DNA of 12,179 bases from Lachnospiraceae bacterium UBA6452 (GTDB lineage: Bacteria; Bacillota; Clostridia; Lachnospirales; Lachnospiraceae), in the NCBI GenBank assembly GCA_002441865.1, contig DJNY01000150.1, forward strand, positions 1 to 12,179. Direction: 5' to 3'. Shown one piece after another: positions 6,925-12,179 of this stretch. How positions within the stretch are numbered: the stretch's first letter is position 1; each line of letters opens with the position of its first letter. A program made the translations under genes and the position numbers. Below the pieces are notes generated by a model. That model was not told the origin of the DNA, ran no database searches, and worked only from the letters and a program-made list of their open reading frames with translations.

Positions 6925-7308
6925 TTATTTTTGGATCACGGTACCATCTGCATCCGAAAGCAATACATCCTTTGGCTTTACGAAATACTGATACTGCTCT
7001 AAAACCTTATCCTTCTGCATATCGGAAATTGCACTCATCATATCCAGATTTTCAAGGCTCGCATCTTTACCGATGTAGTCATATGTATCATTTTTACGGA
7101 ATGTCAGCGAAATATTTTCAAGATCCGCACTACGGCTTCCTGTATCTTCCTGCCGTCTGTATTCCTGCTGCAGTGTGGAGATGTCTTCCTGCGCAGCCTG
7201 TATCTGCTGACTGTCCTGCTGCTTTACTTCATCAACGGAAACCTGTTTGATCTCCGGCCTGTAATTTTGATAATAACTGCCGTATTGATAAACACTGTCA
7301 ATTGTCAT
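6925..7308 (-). CDS. Hypothetical protein, 127 residues, Gln-rich N-terminal half
   Basis: I do not recognise this protein. No signal peptide or membrane segment is visible, so it is probably cytosolic. Residues 1-20 are rich in Tyr and Asn (MTIDSVYQYGSYYQNY). Residues 22-55 are rich in Gln, Glu and Asp and could form an amphipathic helix or short coiled coil. About 66-80 looks like a beta segment (ISLTFRKNDTYDYIG). 84-110 is predicted helical and ends in VLEQYQYFVK. The start at ATG 7308 is chosen because AGGTG lies 7 nt upstream; an in-frame GTG at 7338 and ATG at 7335 would add ten residues but have no clear ribosome site. It follows nrdR by 84 bp with no obvious promoter of its own, and a terminator lies 14 bp after its stop, so it probably shares the nrdR transcript. 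Confidence 0.75.
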   Translation of the reverse strand: MTIDSVYQYGSYYQNYRPEIKQVSVDEVKQQDSQQIQAAQEDISTLQQEYRRQEDTGSRSADLENISLTFRKNDTYDYIGKDASLENLDMMSAISDMQKDKVLEQYQYFVKPKDVLLSDADGTVIQK

Positions 7309-7392
7309 CTGTCCACACCTGCCTTTCTTTCCCATCACATAGATGGAATCTCTTCTACCCTATATATCGGCATAAACTGCTGTATATTTAGC

Positions 7393-7842
7393 TTATTTCA
7401 GCACCTTTTTCAGTTCATCCATAAAGGTATTGATATCTTTAAATTCACGGTAGACAGAGGCAAAACGCACATAGGCAACCGCCTCTAAATTTTTCAGTTT
7501 ATCCATGACCAGTTCTCCGATCACAGCACTTGGCACTTCCTTTTCCTCACGGTTGAAGATTTCCGTCTCCACTTCGTCCACAAGCTGTGTGATCTGTGCA
7601 GCACTGATCGGTCTTTTATGGCAGGCACGCAAAACACCTGCTTCGATCTTGGAACGGTCATAGGTTTCTCTGTTATTGTCCTTTTTAATGATGATCAGCG
7701 GAATCGTTTCTACCTTCTCATAAGTTGTAAAACGCTTCTCACACTCATCACAGACTCTTCTTCTGCGAATGGAATTATTTTCATCCGCCGGTCTTGAATC
7801 GATAACTCTTGTATTTTCGTGTCCGCAAAATGGGCATTTCAT
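7393..7842 (-). CDS. nrdR: Transcriptional repressor NrdR of ribonucleotide reductase genes
   Basis: Nucleotide-sensing repressor that binds NrdR boxes at ribonucleotide reductase promoters. 149 residues, the standard length. The zinc ribbon uses Cys3 and Cys6 (CPFCG) and Cys31 and Cys34 (CDEC), with the conserved DSRPADENNSIRRRR between them. The ATP-cone domain spans about 46-136 (KKDNNRETYDRSKIEAGVLRA onward). The C-terminus VAYVRFASVYREFKD is a family signature. ATG 7842 has GGAGG 6 nt upstream and an excellent promoter at 7866-7894. No ribonucleotide reductase gene is in the window and I see no NrdR box near its own promoter. Confidence 0.97.
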   Translation of the reverse strand: MKCPFCGHENTRVIDSRPADENNSIRRRRVCDECEKRFTTYEKVETIPLIIIKKDNNRETYDRSKIEAGVLRACHKRPISAAQITQLVDEVETEIFNREEKEVPSAVIGELVMDKLKNLEAVAYVRFASVYREFKDINTFMDELKKVLK

Positions 7843-7865
7843 AAGCTGCCTCCCCCTTTTCTTTC

Positions 7866-7894
7866 AGTATAGCGGCATAAAAATATTATGTCAA
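7866..7894 (-). promoter_or_regulatory. Near-consensus sigma-A promoter of nrdR
   Basis: TTGACA (7889-7894), 17 bp, TATACT (7866-7871) on the minus strand. The -35 box begins 8 bp after the stop of the ylmC-type gene. It is the strongest promoter match in the window. Confidence 0.9.
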
Positions 7895-7902
7895 CTTATT
7901 TG

Positions 7903-8136
7903 TTATAGATCTACCAGAATAATATCTGATCCGATCTGCTTGATCTTGGAATATGGAACAGTCGTTTCTTCCCCGCAACACAGAAAACCGAGAAGACCAC
8001 TGTGTTCTCTTACGATCAGCTTACAGATACAGCCGGAGCATGCATCAAATTCCATATCGTATACATTGCCCAGCTTTCTGCAGTCACGTACACTGATCAC
8101 TTCTTTCTCACAAAATTCACCAAATTGCACAGGCAT
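7903..8136 (-). CDS. YlmC/YmxH family sporulation-associated protein
   Basis: Small PRC-barrel-type protein of the YlmC/YmxH family, grouped with sporulation genes in Firmicutes; its molecular role is unclear. 77 residues. Family features are CEKEVISVRDCRKLGNVYDMEFD near the N-terminus, a central ICKLIVRE beta strand, and the closing VPYSKIKQIGSDIILVDL. Five cysteines are present (residues 9, 19, 33, 37 and the Cys-Cys pair near 53-54 give six positions in all), with CSGC and CC as notable spacings. The ribosome site is weak: AGAGG is too close to the ATG and AGGAAAG is 12 nt away. It lies 70 bp downstream of xerD with no clear promoter between, so it is probably cotranscribed with xerD. Confidence 0.85.
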   Translation of the reverse strand: MPVQFGEFCEKEVISVRDCRKLGNVYDMEFDACSGCICKLIVREHSGLLGFLCCGEETTVPYSKIKQIGSDIILVDL

Positions 8137-8206
8137 CCCTCTTTTTCTCTTTCCTATAGCCTATGCATTTTTGCCGTTTCCGTGCATCTATCTATCCTTC
8201 CGGGCA

Positions 8207-9091
8207 TCAGCCGCGTGGATGTGCCTTGGCATACACCTCACGGATCCGGTTATGGTTCATATTGGCATAAATCTGTGTCGTGGAAATGTCGGAATGTCCC
8301 AGCATCTCCTGTACACTCTTTAAATCTGCGCCATTTTCAACCAGATGCGCCGCAAAGGAATGGCGGAGCGTATGCGGTGTGATATCTGCCGTAATACCCG
8401 CTTTCTTGGCATAAAACTTGATCAGCTTCCAGAAGCCCTGTCTGCTCATCGGCTTTCCGGAACAGTTTGCAAAAAGGATTTCCGAAGACTTGTCCTCGAT
8501 CATTTCCTCCCTGACGCCGTCCAGATAGCGTGCCAGCGCATCATGTGCCTGTGTACCGAACGGGATCATGCGTTCCTTATGCGGATCCCTGCACATAATA
8601 AAATGCATCGGCAGGTTGACATCGGAAACCTTTAAAGAGATCAGCTCGGTTACACGGATGCCTGTCGCATACAAAAGCTCCAGCATTGCTTTATCCCGGA
8701 TCTCCTTCGGGCTGTCACCGTTCGCCTGGTCAAGAAGCGCTGTCACTTCGCCCATTGTCAGGATCTCCGGCATTTTTTTCTCTATTTTAGGCGCTTTTAA
8801 ACAAAGTGCCACATCATTTTGGATTTTTCCTTCGGAGAGCATATACAAAAAGAAAGCCTTGATGGAAGCGATATTTCTGGAAACGGTCGCTGCTGCGAGC
8901 TTCTGCTCCTCCAGCACATGGATATATGCTTTCAGATCCTGCTCCTTCACATCTGCAGCCCTGGTAATCCCTCTTTCCTGCATAAAATGACACACTTTTA
9001 AGAGATCTCTTTTATAAGACATCTCTGTATTATTCGAAGTATGCTTTACATTATGTAAATACGAAATATACTCCTGAACTTCCCTCTCCAT
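8207..9091 (-). CDS. xerD: Tyrosine recombinase XerD
   Basis: Site-specific recombinase that with XerC resolves chromosome dimers at dif. 294 residues, the usual length. The N-terminal SAM-like core-binding domain is about 1-95, the catalytic domain about 110-290. Catalytic residues visible are Arg146 (TGIRVTEL), His240 and Arg243 (HTLRHSFAAHL), His266 (LGHSDISTTQIY) and nucleophile Tyr275. The beta-hairpin that normally carries the catalytic lysine (GKGNKER in E. coli XerD) reads CRDPHKER here, one residue shorter, with Asp169 at the usual Lys position; Lys172 and Arg168 are the nearest basic residues. The start at ATG 9091 is preferred because family members begin about here and AGGAAGGG lies upstream (11 nt from GGG); ATG 9118 would add nine residues. 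The gene order nudix-spoIIM-xerD argues for the housekeeping enzyme rather than a phage integrase. Confidence 0.93.
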   Translation of the reverse strand: MEREVQEYISYLHNVKHTSNNTEMSYKRDLLKVCHFMQERGITRAADVKEQDLKAYIHVLEEQKLAAATVSRNIASIKAFFLYMLSEGKIQNDVALCLKAPKIEKKMPEILTMGEVTALLDQANGDSPKEIRDKAMLELLYATGIRVTELISLKVSDVNLPMHFIMCRDPHKERMIPFGTQAHDALARYLDGVREEMIEDKSSEILFANCSGKPMSRQGFWKLIKFYAKKAGITADITPHTLRHSFAAHLVENGADLKSVQEMLGHSDISTTQIYANMNHNRIREVYAKAHPRG

Positions 9092-9103
9092 AAGAAATGT
9101 AAC

Positions 9104-9131
9104 CCTTCCTGTATACATAGTTATGTAATCT
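9104..9131 (+). other. dif-like sequence in the xerD leader (tentative)
   Basis: CCTTCCTGTAT, 6 bp, TTATGTAATCT has the 11-6-11 layout of a dif site. Against the published B. subtilis dif as I recall it, the XerD-side arm matches 10 of 11 and the other arm 7 of 11; the central 6 bp do not match. The left-arm match coincides with the xerD ribosome site on the other strand, so coincidence is quite possible. Confidence 0.25.
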
Positions 9132-9148
9132 TAAGCCTGTTAAATCCC

Positions 9149-9177
9149 ATTATAATTGCAAATTCCGAGAAAAGCAA
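9149..9177 (-). promoter_or_regulatory. Sigma-A promoter of xerD
   Basis: TATAAT (9149-9154) is perfect; the -35 box TTGCTT (9172-9177) is partial, with a 17-bp spacer. The start would be near 9142, leaving a leader of about 50 nt that contains the dif-like sequence at 9104-9131. The rest of the gap up to the spoIIM stop (9283) is AT-rich; I see a short palindrome TTTTGCCAAAA at 9196-9206 but no convincing terminator. Confidence 0.7.
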
Positions 9178-9282
9178 ACACTATTTTGTGCGTTATTTTG
9201 CCAAAAAGCCGCGAAAAATAAGCAAATCGCAACATGTGGATTTCTTTGTTTTAAAGCCCTACCACATCTAGTAAAATTTCTT

Positions 9283-9852
9283 CTAAAAGAATTTTAAAAC
9301 TGTTTTGACCAAAATTGGATTTACATAACATTCTGTTACGATTCCAATTATCGTTACCCCCAGCACGGAAAGGATCCTTTTGAACTGTTTTCTCTTTTTT
9401 CCCCCGGTGTAATATGTCTGCAGCCTGTCACTTTTCTGTCCGCCCCAGGACATGAGAAGCCGGATTCCCATGCTGCCCGCCGGAATATAAAACAGATCCT
9501 GCGGCAGACAGAAGCTCAGGCTCAGCAAAATGCCCTTCCAGCCGTAACGAAGGATCATAACCGACAACATACCACCGATACTCATTCCAAAGTACATCAC
9601 AACACCGGCAAGAAACAGCTGTCCGCCGGCCGTCACCCCGATCAGTACCATTCCAGCGACTAAAAATCCTCTTCTTTTCAGCAGATAGAAAAAATATTCC
9701 CGATACCCGATCTCCAGAAAGGAAATCTGCATCAGACTCTGAATGCCAAGGAAATCCGTTTCCCGGCATCCGATCATGTAAATATATAAAACACCCAGCA
9801 CAAAGCCTGCCAGAAACAGCACAACCTGCTTCTGCACATTTCCGATATTCAA
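9283..9852 (-). CDS. spoIIM: Stage II sporulation protein M (SpoIIM) homologue
   Basis: Integral membrane protein of the SpoIIM/DUF95 family. In Bacillus SpoIIM works with SpoIID and SpoIIP in septal peptidoglycan removal during engulfment. 189 residues, slightly shorter than the roughly 210 of B. subtilis. Hydrophobic segments lie at about 9-28, 62-101 (two spans, Gly-rich), 107-128 and 160-180. The segment FCLPQDLFYIPAG (about 114-126) resembles the family's PQN-type motif. The start appears to be TTG at 9852: the frame has a stop seven codons earlier, no ATG or GTG lies between, and GGGAGGGG ends 10 nt upstream. It sits between the nudix and xerD genes, as in Bacillus. A possible sigma-E-type promoter is at 9926-9953. 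Assignment rests on topology, motif and neighbourhood. Confidence 0.82.
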   Translation of the reverse strand: MNIGNVQKQVVLFLAGFVLGVLYIYMIGCRETDFLGIQSLMQISFLEIGYREYFFYLLKRRGFLVAGMVLIGVTAGGQLFLAGVVMYFGMSIGGMLSVMILRYGWKGILLSLSFCLPQDLFYIPAGSMGIRLLMSWGGQKSDRLQTYYTGGKKRKQFKRILSVLGVTIIGIVTECYVNPILVKTVLKFF

Positions 9853-9925
9853 TACGCTGACACCCCTCCCTCACCATACAGGTCAGTATCCAAAAAGCTT
9901 GTTCCTGCTTTCATGGATTCTATGC

Positions 9926-9953
9926 ATTATATGCAGAGAGCAAAAAAAATAGA
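9926..9953 (-). promoter_or_regulatory. Possible sporulation (sigma-E-type) promoter for spoIIM
   Basis: The minus strand reads CATATAAT (9926-9933), close to the sigma-E -10 pattern CATAcAaT, with TCTATTT (9947-9953) 13 bp upstream as a weak -35. The -35 overlaps the terminator stem and T-tract. A sigma-A reading of TATAAT here has no good -35. B. subtilis spoIIM is a sigma-E gene, which makes this plausible but unproven. Confidence 0.35.
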
Positions 9954-9982
9954 AACAGAAGCTTGTTCTTCTGTTTCTATTT
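9942..9982 (-). terminator. Intrinsic terminator after the nudix gene
   Basis: Perfect 15-bp arms (9947-9961 and 9968-9982) with a 6-base loop and an eight-T run on the minus strand (9949-9942). It begins 5 bp after the nudix stop codon and should end the aminotransferase-nudix operon. Confidence 0.93.
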
Positions 9983-9986
9983 GATG

Positions 9987-10529
9987 TTATGCCTGATATT
10001 TTACTTTATATGCCAGCAGAGATGAAATCGTCTTTGCGTCCTGCATCTTTCCGCTGTAGATCATTTCCAGAAGCTCATCGATCGTAAACGCCTCCACATC
10101 AATGAACTCATCTTCATCCAGATGTTGATGGCCTGGCTTCAGATCCTTTGCCACAAAAACATCAATCCTTTCATTGCAAAAAGCTACCGTTGTCCGAAGA
10201 GAGATCAGAAATTCCAGATTTTCCTTTTCTGTTTTATAGCCGGTCTCTTCTTCCAGTTCTCTTGCCGCACAGTCTATATACGGTTCCTCTACGCCATCTC
10301 TGCCGCCCGCCGGGATTTCCAGTGTTTCCCGATCCAGTGCATTTCTGTACTGGTGAACCATCAGGATCCTGCCATCCTCTGTCACGGGAACGACCGCTGC
10401 AGCACCTTTGTGCCCGATAAAATCCCATTTTGCCACATTTCCATTTGGGATTGCAACGGTATCTTCATATAAATCTATGATCTTCCCTTTATGGACGAGT
10501 TTTCTGTCCAGTCTTTTATAAATATCCAT
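9987..10529 (-). CDS. Nudix hydrolase, ADP-ribose pyrophosphatase type
   Basis: Hydrolyses nucleoside diphosphate derivatives, most likely ADP-ribose to AMP and ribose 5-phosphate. 180 residues, as for B. subtilis NudF. The Nudix box is complete at 76-98: G76, E82, then REL-E-EE-T-GY with Arg90, Glu91, Glu94 and Glu95 for metal binding. The preceding VHQYRNALDRETLEIPAGG is typical of the ADP-ribose pyrophosphatase branch, as is the acidic DEDEFIDVE segment after the box. ATG 10529 follows the aminotransferase stop by 8 bp; AGGAG, partly overlapping that stop, lies 5 nt upstream. It is the second gene of a two-gene operon ending at the 9942-9982 terminator. Confidence 0.93.
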   Translation of the reverse strand: MDIYKRLDRKLVHKGKIIDLYEDTVAIPNGNVAKWDFIGHKGAAAVVPVTEDGRILMVHQYRNALDRETLEIPAGGRDGVEEPYIDCAARELEEETGYKTEKENLEFLISLRTTVAFCNERIDVFVAKDLKPGHQHLDEDEFIDVEAFTIDELLEMIYSGKMQDAKTISSLLAYKVKYQA

Positions 10530-10537
10530 TTCGGCTC

Positions 10538-11824
10538 CTACTTTTCTTCCAGTAATTTTTCAACACTGACAAGTTTTACACAGAGTGCAAACAGCTTTGC
10601 TGCCAGTTTCATTTCTTCTACCGTCGGGAAAGATGGTGCAATACGGATATTGCTGTCTTCCGGATCCTTCTTATATGGGTAGGTGGAACCTGCACCTGTC
10701 AGTGTCACGCCTGCCTCCTTACACATCGCAGCTACCTTCTTTGCGCAGCCCGGTAATGTATAGAAGGAAATGAAATAGCCGCCCCTCGGATCAGTCCACT
10801 TACCGATCTCCAGTCCGCCAAGCTCTGCTTCCAGTACTTCATGTACTGCCTCAAACTTCGGGCGGAGGCTGTCTGCCATTTTTACCATATGTGCTTTCAT
10901 GCCTTCGATATCGCCGAAATACTTCACGTGTCTGAGCTGGTTGATCTTATCATAACCGATCGTCTGGATCGTCATTGTCTTTTTAAACCATTCGCGGTTT
11001 TTCTCGGAGGTTGCAACTGCTGCAACACCGGAGCCGGAGAATGTTACCTTGGAAGTTGAGCAGAACTCAAATACCAGATCAGGATGTCCTGCTTTCTCAC
11101 ATTCTTCAATAATATCCAGGATTTCAACCGGATAATCCGGATATAAATGGTGCATTACATAAGCATTGTCCCAATAAATACGGAAATCCTCTGCAGCAGG
11201 TTTCAGGGCAGCAAATCTTCTGACAACTTCATCCGAATAGCTGACACCTTCCGGATTGGAATATTTCGGTACGCACCAGATACCCTTTACGCTGCTGTCA
11301 TTTTCCACATATTTTTCTACCAGATCCATATCCGGTCCATCCTCATGCATCGGAATATTGATCATTTCAATACCAAACTGCTCTGTAATTGCAAAGTGTC
11401 TGTCATATCCCGGAACCGGGCAGAGGAACTTCACATGTTCCTGCTTGCACCATGGCTTGCTGCCACAAACACCAAACGCATAAGAACGCGAAACTGTATC
11501 ATACATAATCGGAAGACTCGCATTACCACATACGATCATATTTTCACTCTTTGTTCCTACCATATCCGCCATAAGTCTTTTTGCTTCCGGAATACCGTCC
11601 AGTACACCATAGTTACGGCAGTCGGTGCCATCCTCAGAAACAAGTTCAGAAGAAGAATTCAGAACATCCATAATACCCATGGAAAATCCCAGCTGTTCAG
11701 GAGATGGTTTTCCTCTTGCCATATTCAGGCTCAGTCCTTTACTCTTCGCATCTGCGTACTCCTTATTCAGAGCACCCTGTAACTCCAATAACTCATCACG
11801 GCTTAATTCTTTGTACGACTTCAT
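10538..11824 (-). CDS. Class I aminotransferase, aspartate aminotransferase subgroup 1c
   Basis: PLP-dependent transaminase, probably interconverting aspartate/2-oxoglutarate and oxaloacetate/glutamate; substrate range is inferred. 428 residues. The N-terminal MARGKPSPEQLGFS is typical of this subgroup. PLP-site residues visible are Asn190 in YSNPEG, Asp219 and Tyr222 in WDNAY, and Schiff-base Lys259 in STSKVTFSGSG. This last motif replaces the SKxFxxPGxR of ordinary class I enzymes and is a mark of the 1c group. IRIAPSFP near the C-terminus carries the substrate-carboxylate arginine. ATG 11824 is preferred to ATG 11869 because AAGGAAGGAG lies 10 nt upstream. A promoter is at 11888-11916, and a 12-bp palindrome lies in the leader. 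It forms an operon with the nudix gene. Confidence 0.92.
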   Translation of the reverse strand: MKSYKELSRDELLELQGALNKEYADAKSKGLSLNMARGKPSPEQLGFSMGIMDVLNSSSELVSEDGTDCRNYGVLDGIPEAKRLMADMVGTKSENMIVCGNASLPIMYDTVSRSYAFGVCGSKPWCKQEHVKFLCPVPGYDRHFAITEQFGIEMINIPMHEDGPDMDLVEKYVENDSSVKGIWCVPKYSNPEGVSYSDEVVRRFAALKPAAEDFRIYWDNAYVMHHLYPDYPVEILDIIEECEKAGHPDLVFEFCSTSKVTFSGSGVAAVATSEKNREWFKKTMTIQTIGYDKINQLRHVKYFGDIEGMKAHMVKMADSLRPKFEAVHEVLEAELGGLEIGKWTDPRGGYFISFYTLPGCAKKVAAMCKEAGVTLTGAGSTYPYKKDPEDSNIRIAPSFPTVEEMKLAAKLFALCVKLVSVEKLLEEK

Positions 11825-11858
11825 AGTGATAAAGCTCCTTCCTTTGAATCCATGCATA

Positions 11859-11870
11859 ATTGTATACAAT
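11859..11870. promoter_or_regulatory. 12-bp perfect palindrome, candidate operator
   Basis: ATTGTATACAAT, a perfect dyad between the predicted transcription start (about 11881) and the ribosome site of the aminotransferase. It resembles TTGT..ACAA operators used by some GntR-family repressors. No regulator gene is in the window. Confidence 0.45.
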
Positions 11871-11887
11871 CATGTCTACGATTACAC

Positions 11888-11916
11888 ATTTTACTACAGA
11901 TTCTTTCTTATGACAA
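11888..11916 (-). promoter_or_regulatory. Sigma-A promoter of the aminotransferase-nudix operon
   Basis: TTGTCA (11911-11916), 17 bp, TAAAAT (11888-11893) on the minus strand. It gives a leader of about 57 nt. It starts 20 bp beyond the terminator of the preceding small gene. Confidence 0.78.
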
Positions 11917-11936
11917 GAATAATTTCTCGAAACGGC

Positions 11937-11977
11937 AAAAAAATTACCAAAACTCAATATCAAGTTTTGGTAATTTT
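11937..11977 (-). terminator. Intrinsic terminator of the 36-residue peptide gene
   Basis: Perfect 15-bp arms (11940-11954 and 11963-11977) with an 8-base loop and a seven-T run on the minus strand (11943-11937). It lies 4 bp after the small gene's stop codon. Confidence 0.9.
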
Positions 11978-11981
11978 GTCT

Positions 11982-12092
11982 TTAATCTTCGATATCTTCG
12001 TTCGCAGCCACTGCGGATACTACCGAGCTGACAACTGCAACGATCACTGCAATAATAATAACCAGTAAACCACCTGCTAATAGGATAAACAT
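11982..12092 (-). CDS. Small single-span membrane peptide, 36 residues
   Basis: I do not recognise the family. The peptide begins MFILLAGGLL, continues as an unbroken Ile/Val/Ala-rich hydrophobic stretch to about residue 30, and ends in an acidic tail NEDIED (31-36). This suits one membrane span with the charged C-terminus outside the bilayer; a short secreted or toxin-like peptide is an alternative. The ATG at 12092 has GGAG 7 nt upstream. The gene has a complete private transcription unit: an extended -10 promoter at 12137-12165, an expected leader of about 40 nt, and a terminator 4 bp after the stop. That architecture is the main evidence that so short a frame is real. The codons look like those of the neighbours. 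No partner gene or antisense RNA is visible. Confidence 0.75.
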   Translation of the reverse strand: MFILLAGGLLVIIIAVIVAVVSSVVSAVAANEDIED

Positions 12093-12136
12093 CGTATCAC
12101 TCCATATCAATCAAATTTATTGCTTACGCTGTTTAC

Positions 12137-12165
12137 AGTATACCACAGCTTTATCCAAATGAAAA
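12137..12165 (-). promoter_or_regulatory. Promoter of the small membrane peptide gene
   Basis: TTTTCA (12160-12165), 17 bp, TATACT (12137-12142) on the minus strand, with TGG directly before the -10 box (extended -10). The remaining bases to the window edge show nothing recognisable. Confidence 0.7.
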
Positions 12166-12179
12166 GACTTAGATCTGCA

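Noticed and set aside
6872..7392. T-box or other riboswitch leader controlling the aro genes
   Set aside because: Only 11 bp separate the terminator from the yqeG start, and upstream is coding sequence. There is no room for a T-box and no T-box sequence motif is seen.
8137..8206. Promoter or terminator between xerD and the ylmC-type gene
   Set aside because: ATGCA/TGCAT arms are only 5 bp with a 15-base loop, and no -35/-10 pair with acceptable spacing is visible.
8207..9091. Tyrosine recombinase as a phage or island integrase
   Set aside because: Length, motifs and the nudix-spoIIM-xerD neighbourhood fit housekeeping XerD. No att repeats or phage genes are present.
9196..9206. TTTTGCCAAAA palindrome in the spoIIM-xerD gap
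   Set aside because: It is short, AT-rich, more than 15 bp upstream of the xerD -35 and matches no operator I know, so I only mention it in the promoter entry.
11147..11782. Plus-strand open frame of 211 codons
   Set aside because: It lies opposite the aminotransferase coding sequence and has no recognisable motif or ribosome site.

Overview
The window looks like a chromosomal housekeeping segment from a low-to-mid GC, spore-forming clostridial bacterium, most likely a Lachnospiraceae-type gut Firmicute. The indications are a nudix / spoIIM / xerD gene order shared with Bacillus, a YlmC/YmxH sporulation protein, a CIRCE heat-shock operator, a type II dehydroquinase in an aro cluster with yqeG, consensus sigma-A promoters and purine-rich Shine-Dalgarno sites. 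Every gene I can support is on the minus strand, so transcription runs from high to low coordinates. I see no mobile elements, CRISPR arrays, phage genes or rRNA.

Layout in transcription order. (a) 12165-11937: a self-contained unit encoding a 36-residue single-span membrane peptide, with its own promoter and terminator. (b) 11916-9942: promoter, a 12-bp palindrome, a class I (subgroup 1c) aspartate aminotransferase, a Nudix ADP-ribose pyrophosphatase, and a strong terminator. (c) 9953-7903: spoIIM (TTG start), then xerD with its own promoter, then a ylmC/ymxH-type gene. (d) 7894-6883: nrdR from a near-consensus promoter, then an unrecognised 127-residue protein and an intrinsic terminator. 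(e) 6871-4564: yqeG-aroE-aroK-aroQ, four overlapping genes. Three of them are consecutive or near-consecutive steps of the shikimate pathway; YqeG is a HAD phosphatase that often sits beside aroE in Firmicutes. (f) 4545-4359: tRNA-Trp(CCA) with its own promoter and an 18-bp-stem terminator. (g) 4335-1781: a COG2509-type FAD-dependent oxidoreductase overlapping a parvulin-type (PrsA-like) lipoprotein foldase. (h) 1730-1: CIRCE operator, promoter and htpG (Hsp90), cut by the window edge.

Most of this is well-known biology and I do not see a clear-cut new system. The points most worth a second look are these: a CIRCE operator that is a full palindrome followed by six T, so it may also terminate the upstream operon; a terminator directly abutting the yqeG ribosome binding site with no visible promoter between them; the small membrane peptide gene; a XerD whose catalytic-lysine hairpin is altered; a dif-like sequence in the xerD leader; a palindromic operator candidate in the aminotransferase leader; a hairpin at the predicted 5' end of the tRNA-Trp precursor; and two long acidic segments in HtpG.
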